DNA of 64,000 bases, taken from NCBI RefSeq assembly GCF_049275935.1, contig NZ_CP184830.1, positions 6,820,001-6,884,000 on the forward strand, written 5' to 3'. This document shows, one piece after another, positions 49,701 to 58,400 of this stretch. The translations under genes and the position numbers were made by a program. The stretch's first letter is position 1; every line of letters starts with the position of its first letter. Under the pieces are notes generated by a model. The model did not search any database. It had not been told where the DNA came from and worked only from the letters and a program-made list of their open reading frames with translations. The stretch comes from Endozoicomonas_A sp049275935. Its GTDB lineage: Bacteria; Pseudomonadota; Gammaproteobacteria; Pseudomonadales; Endozoicomonadaceae.

Positions 49701-52258
49701 TAAAAAAAGATACCAGCCTGGATGACCAGAAGAATGCCCTGAGAGAAAAAATTCGGGCATTAAGGGACATAGTAGAAGGCTTCTATGACAATAGAGGTTC
49801 CAGAAAAGATACAAACAATGAAATTGCTCGTCCACTCAACATTGAGGGTTATGAAGAAGATGCCGATCTCATCTACCAGCAAAGTCTGATTGGACTAAAA
49901 CTCCGAGAGCTGAATGATGAAGTTTACCTTGCCGGTCAGCCTACCGTTAATGAGCGTATCGCAGCCATAGAAGATGAGCTTGACAAGCACATGGCTCACC
50001 TGGGACCTAAACCCCGATTCGTTCTTGATCGTGAGCTAGCCAGAGCCAGTCGGGTAATAGAAGAAGCTGAAAGTGAGCTGGAAACTGCTCATCAAAAACT
50101 GGAGGCTATGTTACAACCGGACGGTGATGACAGTACTGGCAGCAAGACCCGGGAACAGGCCCGTCTGGAAGCTGAGATTGAAGTCAGGAAAGCAGACATT
50201 GAGAGAATGAAAGATGCCCTTGAGGCAGCCGGGAAAGCCGTCGAAAATGATGACGGCCCTTTCCAGTACACGCCGGAGCAGGCAGAAGTTCTGGACGCCA
50301 TCCACACCTTCACACAGCAGCACTCACTCAAGAAACAAGCCCTGGAAGCCGCCATGGGTCTGGCAGAATTAGCCCTGGAAAGCGGTGAGGCCATACCCGA
50401 CTTGACGACTTTCGATTTTAGCGAAGAATTTGCGCCGGTTCACCTGCGGGCATTGGTCGGAGACGCTCTGACGTTTGATCAGGCCAATCGGATTGTGAAA
50501 ATTTTCAAGAGTCTGAAGAAGACCTTCCCAGTCCCCCTTTTCGAGCCTTTGGAAAATCAGCCTTCGAATGTCCTGAAAATAATCCAGCAGCTGGTAAACA
50601 GCGCCAGGCATGAGCTGCAAAGCGGAGCTAAACAATACGACGACGAAATTCACGGCATGGCCAAAACAGCCATTCACTACGTCAACTATGAACTGGGAGA
50701 CCTGAACAGCTTCCCGGACTACCTGGCTGCCCGCTATGCCAGTGCTAACAGGATCATCGCTCTGCTGCGTGAAGGTCTGATCAGCAAGGTTGAACTCGAG
50801 AACTACATGAAGGCCGTCAGAGGTGTCGATGGTTATCAGACAGTGGATGAATTTGAACATTTCCTGGGCTACAAACACCGCGTCAATTTGCCTCACTTCA
50901 ATAGCATTATCCAGATGCTGTCCGACAGAGGTGCTGAGGAATTCATGCAGATGGCCTTTAACCCTGTGCCCCTCACTGCCACTGGCCCGGCGGGTATGAA
51001 AGAATCTGTTGCCGACATGAAAGAGTATGCAGCTGCAGTCATCGCCAACTATGTTCTTGATGATATTGCTTTTGACAATGGCCGCAGAACGGCAGCATTT
51101 CTGGGCAATATTCAGGAAACCCTGACACCTTACGCCAATGCCGCTGGCCTGTCTGAGTCAGACCTGATCAAAGCTATCCACAACACATTAATACAGGCTC
51201 ACACCACAGTAGTTGAACGACAACTGTCGGATTACTGGGTCAAACCGTCCGCCTTCCTGGTACAGGCTGTGACCTGGTATTACTCCAGCTACAAACCGCT
51301 ACTGGCGACCCATACAACCTTGCAGGCTGCCGAGCAGTCTCTTTCAAACATGTCGTTCCTCTATCTTCTGGATCTGACCAACAGGGGTGATTACCTGCAC
51401 CGGATGCTGACACCTTTCCGGCAGTGGCTAGAACACTTCAGTGTTGATCCTGACCGAACCGGGCAATATGCCTGCCACAATGGCATTGAACAAATCGCTG
51501 AAGTGGGCGGGCTGGCCATGCCATTGGGTAAAGCCGCGTCCTCAGTCATTCTATTGAAAACCGGCTCTATGTTATTTGCCCGACAGCACAATGCCAATCC
51601 TCATAGTTATCGCAGCATTTCCCGGCTGGTGCCGGAAATAGTGAAATCCATGGGTTCAGGACAGGGAGTTCAGATACCGCTGCTGCACAGGATGACTCCA
51701 CAAAAAGTGAAAACCCTGGCTTCAGCCACCACCGGCCTGGTACTGGGTCCGGTCGCCACTGTCGGAGCATACGTCCACGGACTTATATCTGGGTTCACCT
51801 ATGCACAAACCTTCGGATTCGCCCTGGCGTCTAGTCTCACTTTCGACTTTTTTATGAACGACAACAAAATGCTCACTCAATGGCTGGGCGGGCCTCTGGG
51901 CCGGAGTCTTGACAAGATTAATCGCTGGACAGGCCTGGGGGAGACGCAAGATAGATATTTGCAACGTACGGCTATTGCTTCACCTCAAGGCTTCAGTGAA
52001 ACCGATGAAGCCTATGCAAACCGTGTAAAGACCAACAACACGATACCTGGCTGGACTCGACAGGAAAATTATCTGCAGTTCCGCGAACGCCGTGATCGCA
52101 CCATGAAACTGTTTGACAATGGCTGGGAGCAATACTTCATGGAAAATGTCCCCAGATGGTCATTCTCCCATGCAGAAAGTATTCCTTACTTCTACACTCT
52201 TGGAGCTTTTTACGGTTTGCAAAAGGGCGATGATCAGAGAGTTCACGGTCATAATTAG
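46745..52258 (+). CDS. Giant exported repeat protein, array copy 9
   Basis: The protein has 1837 residues, with a signal peptide ending QTLA before DRRLQTKA; like copy 11 it has a Cys at residue 5. The linker is class B. One WDDT unit (LGMDDWDDTQPEVEQ) lies near 607, and the normally following unit is cut short. A private stretch (SLLQKIQTLNDDGDMKK, about 740-790) precedes the hinge TPGHPRAMPLV. KHMAHLGPKPRFVLDRE lies near 1081. Directly after it, KLEAMLQPDGDDSTGS joins the C block, an in-frame loss of about 200 residues relative to copies 1-3. The C block starts near 1170 and the hydrophobic pair is at about 1657-1704. The tail is GLQKGDDQRVHGHN. Several charged-residue changes near the end (RQENYLQ, EQYFMENVPRW) are private or shared only with copy 10. 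Function unknown. Confidence 0.95.
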   Translation: MSKFCPNALSLAVAVAISSFIISTQTLADRRLQTKAVDIKDNEHVEFTQSEIIVRPTLGDDQQPIPGSFTTTYSYYTDISAGYAMPAKSFIGFASHFCGGVSSVDLFETGENDVAQKYTKVLKLGDEEIFRFTHNLEEKELVIEVRSGMTDPDSVAAVRFQLTGMESLEPLTKIARSAQLLWLLEGAEKRAGNLGKSDHYVTLASIEVDKVLVGGRTFMRLVSGGDRPPELKRLGHSLFVNDDALLAAATSAYIQVHVLGEALQQQALNELLAHNKPVGYVVHVKDGSRAYPVPVGYPKLEVAEAPGEVIVFHGQRLNPDDVVFVEKLYDLWQEAEGPLPSPAVLTKVKTHQVRAYQYVIRSRQMTVLEEFAARQNAVFNQDQPTTLSNNDKRAMRALAFYESLDQALVSATPDKKHRIREFEVTLEDLRVASSFITPIWMHNQLEKHFGFKPVLRDLLTNQHFVQKIVDHIPVVVKLKTDGLYDDEQFVSKVLGERARQMAEMFSKLDELYSAEAELLVLKYKLEIESDRADASDEKKLEWQQIYQKVKAKHAWTLAKLRDQKTLVKTLMQEVRQFPLLEQQVSNANLKAINARHSKIATKLGMDDWDDTQPEVEQVESLLKKIDDICDPASIKSQLAPINKADLQARHQTQHLQQQSTRKEADSEAEIKARYATLAIHLNIKDFDNNADIDVQEDHLLQRIESLTAEIQHAYRLNDEQKHLLNKLQSTNAPLNPIPESLLQKIQTLNDDGDMKKPDVKFMQDGIAAILRIVMSKDDSLAKHIPQIEAMHQSLADLKQELEDIRTPGHPRAMPLVLEKLAAVEKALEMDDLNSKGDVYYRRDAISEAIQTSMTKASQAAEKEALEILEELEEAVNIKTSEGDDNTERVDRIRARLKDDEITEKMLKGNSIWEDAMYQIRGVKVEGIDGTLAFFVEEVDERAIEEQKEILRAVENKLNIDIRENTAAIERGKHFVAKLADDLKLELKKDTSLDDQKNALREKIRALRDIVEGFYDNRGSRKDTNNEIARPLNIEGYEEDADLIYQQSLIGLKLRELNDEVYLAGQPTVNERIAAIEDELDKHMAHLGPKPRFVLDRELARASRVIEEAESELETAHQKLEAMLQPDGDDSTGSKTREQARLEAEIEVRKADIERMKDALEAAGKAVENDDGPFQYTPEQAEVLDAIHTFTQQHSLKKQALEAAMGLAELALESGEAIPDLTTFDFSEEFAPVHLRALVGDALTFDQANRIVKIFKSLKKTFPVPLFEPLENQPSNVLKIIQQLVNSARHELQSGAKQYDDEIHGMAKTAIHYVNYELGDLNSFPDYLAARYASANRIIALLREGLISKVELENYMKAVRGVDGYQTVDEFEHFLGYKHRVNLPHFNSIIQMLSDRGAEEFMQMAFNPVPLTATGPAGMKESVADMKEYAAAVIANYVLDDIAFDNGRRTAAFLGNIQETLTPYANAAGLSESDLIKAIHNTLIQAHTTVVERQLSDYWVKPSAFLVQAVTWYYSSYKPLLATHTTLQAAEQSLSNMSFLYLLDLTNRGDYLHRMLTPFRQWLEHFSVDPDRTGQYACHNGIEQIAEVGGLAMPLGKAASSVILLKTGSMLFARQHNANPHSYRSISRLVPEIVKSMGSGQGVQIPLLHRMTPQKVKTLASATTGLVLGPVATVGAYVHGLISGFTYAQTFGFALASSLTFDFFMNDNKMLTQWLGGPLGRSLDKINRWTGLGETQDRYLQRTAIASPQGFSETDEAYANRVKTNNTIPGWTRQENYLQFRERRDRTMKLFDNGWEQYFMENVPRWSFSHAESIPYFYTLGAFYGLQKGDDQRVHGHN

Positions 52259-52340
52259 AGAAGTGCCTCTCAATTAAGCCTTCCACCTGCAACCCTGGCA
52301 GACCAACATGACAGGTCTGGTGAACGTTTCATGCCGGAAC
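52259..52340 (+). other. Non-coding 3' flank of copy 9
   Basis: The sequence resembles the tail-coding sequence of copies 4 and 7 (CTCAATTAAGCCTTCCACC, TGGTGAACGTTTC) but lies after an earlier stop. It contains an inverted repeat CAGACC (52299-52304) / GGTCTG (52314-52319) with a 9-base loop and no T tract. Confidence 0.5.
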
Positions 52341-52427
52341 AGGAATGAGCGATTTTAAAAATTACTTCCTCGCCTGCCAGCAATCTCTTTTCACGGTGAT
52401 AAAAATACTCAGCTCTGAGGTAGAAGA
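52341..52427 (+). promoter_or_regulatory. Conserved leader and ribosome site of copy 10
   Basis: The leader has AGGAATGAGCGATTTTAAAA, then CAATCTCTTTTCACGG, ATAAAAATACTCAGCTCTGAG and GAGGT, six bases before the ATG at 52428. The CTCAG (52408-52412) / CTGAG (52415-52419) inverted repeat overlaps the ribosome site as in copies 3, 8 and 9. Confidence 0.6.
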
Positions 52428-55400
52428 ATGACAACTGCTCGCCCCGATGCATTGAGCCTTGCAGCGGCCATTGCAATCAGTTCTTCGATCATTGCTACAC
52501 AGGCACTGGCCGATCGCAGGCTACAGACAAAATCTGTCGATTTTCCGGACAATGGACATGTGAAGTTTATCCAGAGCGAGGTTATGGTTCGGCCAACTTT
52601 AGGTGATGACCAGCAGCCAATACCCAAGTCCTTTACAACCACTTACCCCGATCAGGATCAGGCCAGGGCTGGCTACGACGTTCCTTCCAGGGGCTTCACA
52701 GACGTTCTTTCCGGCATCGAAGGCAGCGTTTCCAGTGTTGATCAATTTGAAACAGACGAGAATAGCGTTGCTCAGAAATACACCAAAGTTCTGAAGGTCG
52801 CTAATGAGGAAGTCTTCAGGTTCACTCATTGCCTTGAAAGCAACCTACTGCTCATTGAAGTCAGAATCGGGATGATCGATCCTGACTCAGTTGCAACTGT
52901 TCGTGCTCAATCAGGTAACGACCTGCATTTAGAACCTTTGACAAAAATCGCCCGTCCCGAACACCTGGCCGGAGTGCTGAAAGGCGCCAATGAAAGAGCG
53001 GGAAACCTTGGCGCAAGTAATGACTTCGTTCATCTTGCCAGTATTGAAGTCGAGCAAGTGAAAGTGGACGGGCGCACCTTTATGCGTCTTGTCGCTGCAG
53101 GCGACCAATCTCCTGAACTGCAGCACCTGGGTCAATCGCTCTTTGTCAATGATGAGGCACTTTTCGCAGCAGCCACCACTGCCTATACCCAGGTTCATGT
53201 TCTGGGGGAAGAATTACAGTATGAAGCTCTGAATGAACTATTGTCATACCATAAACCTGTCGGCTATGTTGTCCACGTCGAGGATGACACAAAGGCTTAT
53301 CCTGTGCCTGCTGATTATCCAAAGCTGGAAGTGGAACAGGCTTCGGAGGAGATCATTATTTTCCGTGGTCAGAAACAGAATCCGACCGATATCGCTTTTG
53401 TCGAAAGCCACTATGAATTATGGGATGTATATAGTGTTCAAGAACTCACTGCAGAAGTTAAAAAAGCCAGAATCAAAAACTACCAGTACGTGATCAGAAG
53501 CAGGCAGATGGCGCTGCTGGAAGAGCTTGCTGCCGGGTTGGCCACACAGCAAGATGCCGGACTTGACCTGGATAAACTGTCGAAGCTTACCTATTACGAA
53601 TCTCTTCAGCAGGCATTAACCAGTGCTACTCCAGATGAAACCGATGAATTTGAATTCGCAACAGGGCACATCAGGGAGGCTTCATCAGTCATCACGCCCA
53701 CCTGGGTGCAGTTTCAACTCATAAAAAACTTCAGCTTCAAACCCGTCCTTAAAAATCTTCTGACTCACCATAATTTTATTCAGAATATTCAGAGCCTGAT
53801 GCCCTATGTCACCGAAATGATAAACGCGGTTGCGCTTGGCAAAGGCACAAAATTTTCCCAAAAAGTTGTGGGCGACATTGCCACACAGATGCTTGAGACG
53901 GTAAGAACGCTGGAAAAGCTGCGGGCAAAAGAGGCCGAACTGACCGCAGAACAAGTCACTGATTCTTCAGCAGATGTCACAAAAGCTCGCCACGCTCATA
54001 TAGCTGCAGCACTGGGTGTTGATGACTGGGATGATACCTGGTCATCAGAAGAACAAGCCAGACTCCTCAGCAAGAAAATTGATGAAATAAACCAGTCGGT
54101 GGCGGCAACATTTATCGGCACAGAATTGACTCCGGAGCAAGCTGCAAAAAAAACACTGGCAGCGATTGAAGGCCAGCTCGGCATTGTTTCAGACAATGAA
54201 GACGATCTGGGTGGTCGCACTGATCTCATTCTGAAGCATCTGCAACAACATCCAGACCAGACTGGTGAGTTATTCGGGGATAAACTGACGATAATCGAAG
54301 GTCAGCTCGGTCTGGCTCCAACTAAGAAAGATGACCCGGCGGCCCGTCAAAAGATCATTCGAATGCACCTTCTGCTAAGACTGGCCAAGGTGGGTCAACA
54401 GCCACATTTTCAGCGTCAATATCAACAAAAACTGGAAGCAAAGAAAAGTCATCTACAGCAACTTCAGCACCTGGTCAATCTACTTCCAACGATTGACAAA
54501 AACCTTCGTGATGCCGCAGCAAAAGCAAGAGTAGATATCAACACTCAACTGGCAGCAGAGCTGGGTACTGATCACTGGGACGATACCCGGCCACTGGAGG
54601 AACAAGAAAGAATCATCAGGGAGAAAATTCTTGAAATCAAAACATCTCCTGACGAAAGAAATGCCGCAACAGGACAGCCATGGGAAGAAGCTGTAAAAGC
54701 AAGACTGGCGCCCATTAAAAGCAGGTTAGACATTACTTTGAACAATGAAGATGATCTGGATACCTACTATCAGTCCATTCAACAACAGCTGCAACAAAAG
54801 GAAAAACTGAACAATGTGGCCATTCAGAAATCACTGACTGACTTGGAAAGTAAGCTCGGTCTGGCCTCAGACAACGAAAAGGACCCCGAAGTCCGTCGAC
54901 AGATCATTAAGCAACAGCTCGGGCAACAGCAAGCATTGGTCGCTCAACACCTTCGTCAGCAGCAGGGCACCAGAACAGATGCTGAAATCAAAGCCCGTTA
55001 TAGAACTATTGCCGCACATTTAAACATTCAGGATTTTGACAGCGATACAAATGTTGACGCTCAACAGGAACAACTGCTTAAAAAACTTACGACAATGAAA
55101 GCCCGGGATGAACGTCAGCGTCAACAAATTAAGACAATGTATGCTCAATATGAGCTCCTGCTTCAGAAAGTTCCGTCAACGAGTGAGCAACCAGACCCAG
55201 AGGATGTTTACAATCGGGCCAAAAAAGGTGTTCTGGCAGCGATGCCCGGTGTTGAGCTGAGTGATGACATCACACCAGAAGGTCTCAAAGCCCTGGAATT
55301 GGCAGTACATTCCAGGCTGCTCAGGCTTGCTGACCTGGAAGAAGAAATAGGTCAGCCCCCGGGCCACCCCGGAGTCAAGCCTGAAGTACTTGCTAAACTG

Positions 55401-58400
55401 GCTGCCCTGGAAAAAGCCCTGAAGATGGATGACCTCAATGGCGAGGACGATGTGTATAAACGTCGTAACGCCATTCCTATGGAAATGGAGTTATACATGG
55501 CAAAATTCAGGCAGAAGGCAGAGAAAGAGGCTCTGGCAATACTGGAAAAAGTAGAAGAAATATTCAAAATCGATGTCAACAAAGATGATCACACAGCAGC
55601 AAGGCTTGAGAGGATTTTTACAAAACTGGACACAGGTGATTTCTCAGAATCCATGGTGGATGAGATAGAAGATACCCTCTGGCAAGAAGACATCCCACCT
55701 GTGAGGGAAAAATGGGAAAGAAAACTCGAGAAACTTAAAGGGCGTCTTTCCTTTTATATCGAAATCCCGGATCTGGATGAACGCACCATAAGAGAAGAGA
55801 GAAAGATGCTTGAAGCCATAGAGGAAGAGCTGAACATTGACACAAGTGAAAATCCTGCTGCCAGAAGAAGAGACATGGATTTTATTGCTGAACTGGCTTC
55901 GGATCTAAAAGTGGAATTTGAAGAAGGAGCCAGCCTGAATGACCAGAAGGATGCCCTGAGAGGCAAAATTCTGGCATTAAAGGAAGAACTAAACAACCTC
56001 TTCGACAATGAGGATCTCACAAGAGAGACACACAATGAAATTGCTCGTCTTCTGTGCATCGAGGACTATAAAGATGATGCCTCTGAGGATGAACAGGCTT
56101 GCCTCATTGAAGACAGACTTCGGGAGCTGGATGAAGAAATTTGCATGATGAGTTGGCCTAATATTTATGATCGTACAGAAGCCATTGAAAATGAGCTTGA
56201 CAGGCAAATAGCTCGCCTGGGACCTAAACCAAGATACGTTCTTGATCGTGAGCTTGCAGTAGCCAGACAAGCAGTACAAGACGCTGAAAGTGAGCAGGAA
56301 GCTGCTCGTCAAAAACTGGATGCTATTCGTAGCACAAATTGGGTATTCGCCCAGAGCCATACTGACCTCCAAACTGTTCCGGATGAAGGCGACACATCCC
56401 TCAATCAGGCAATGAAGGATATTCAGACTGAGTTGGGACTGGCTACAGATAATGAGCAAACCTTCAAAGAGCGAGTAGACGACATCAAATACTTCCTGAG
56501 TGGATGCAGTGCAGAAAAACGCGATGAAGTCATTGAGAAAACCACAAAAGCCATGAACCTGCGAATAAAAGGTGAGCTCGGTTTACCGGAAGAAGCTGAT
56601 TACTTTAGTGCCAATACAGCCTCTGAAAAAACCTGTGGTCGTGATGAAAACCATGCAGTTGAGGGTGAACTGCCTTTGACCAGGAAAAACTACAATCGGG
56701 TCACAAAATTCCTCCATGAACACGACAGGAAAAGTGCAGAAGTGGCTCTTGCACTGCTTGAAGAAGCTGTTGCACAGGAGAATCTGGATCGAAAAAAAAA
56801 GCTGTTTAGCAACCCTGAAAACACCGCTAAGCAGGCTAAAACCGTCCATAAGAACGAAATAGCTATGCTGGATTCAGTTCTGGATCAGAAAAGTGAAGAT
56901 GTATCCGTTGCGAAAAAGGCTCTGGCGAATCAGGAAGCACTTCTTGGCGCTGCTGAAAAAGCCGTGGGTCTTACACCAGATCCTGCTGACACCAATGAAC
57001 AACGGATTAATGCCCTGAGAAACAAACAGATACAACTGGGTGGACATGATGGCACCGGCGGAAAAATCGAGCAACTGACCAAGGAACAGGTTCGTCTGGA
57101 AAGGGAGATTAAAAACAGACAAGCAGACCTTGAGAGAATGAAGGAAACCCTGAAGGCTGCACAGGAAGCTGTCGAAAATGATGGTGGCCCCTTCCAGTTC
57201 TCGCCGGGACAGGTCAATGTTCTGGCCGCTATAAACACCTTCACGCAGCAGCAGTCTCTCCGGCAACAAGCGCTGGATGCCGCAATCGGCCTGACAGAAT
57301 CAGCAGTAAACAGCGGTAAGCTGATACCAGACCTTGTAACTTTCGATTTTGACGATGAATTTGCACCGATGCGCTTGCAGGCAGAGGTCGGAGACGATCT
57401 GACGTTTAACCAGGCCAGCCGGATTGTGGAAGTTTTCAAAAACCTGAAGGCGAGCTTCCCGCCCTCCCCTGTTGAGCCTTTAGAAAGTCAGCCTCAGAAT
57501 CTCATTGAACAAGTCCAGACTCTGGCAGCCAGGGCCAGGAATGAGATGAAAACCGGGGCTCGACAATACGACGACGAAATACGCGGCATGGGCGAAAGAG
57601 CCATTCACTTTGTCGGGCATGAACCAGGGGATTTGAAAGGCTTCTCGGAATACTTCGCCGCCCGTTCTGCCAGTGGCAACAAGATCATGGCTCTGCTGCG
57701 TGAAGGACTGATCAGCAAGATTGAACTTGGAAACTACATAAAGGCCGTCAGAGGAATTGATGGTTATCAGACAGTGGACGAATTTGAACATTTCCTTGGC
57801 TACAAACAGGGCGTCAATGTCCCTCACTTCAAGGCTGTTGTCCGGATGCTGTCCGACAAAGGTGCTGAGGAATTCATGCACAGTGCCTTTACACCAGTGT
57901 CCGTGACTGCGATTGGCCCGGCAGCAATGAAAGAGTCGGTTGCCGGTATGAAAGAGTACGCAGTTGCGGTCATCGCCAACTATGTTCTTGACGATATTGC
58001 CTTTGATAATGGCCGCAGGACGGCAGCGTTTCTGGCCAATGTTCAGGATACCCTGACACCTTATGCCAATGCGGCCGGACTTTCTGAATCAGAACTGATC
58101 AAGGCTATCCATGGCACGTTGATACAGGCTCACGCCGCAGCGGTTGAGCAGCAGCTCAATGATGACTGGGTCAAACCTTCAGCTTTTCTGGTACAGGCTG
58201 TCACCTGGTACTTCTCCAGCTACAAACCGCTACTGGTAAGCCATACTGCCTGGCAGGCCAGAGCGCTCTCCCTCTCAAACATGTCGTTCCTGTATCTTCT
58301 GGACCTGACCAACAGGGGGGATTACCTGCACCGGATGCTGACACCTTTTCAGCACTGGTTGGAACGCTATGGTGTTGATCTTGACCGAACCAGCCAATAT

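Noticed and set aside
1500..57500. EF-hand calcium sites in the acidic loops
   Set aside because: The loops are rich in D, N and E but lack the 12-residue spacing and the fixed Gly and Glu of EF-hands. Calcium binding is kept only as a question in the repeat finding.
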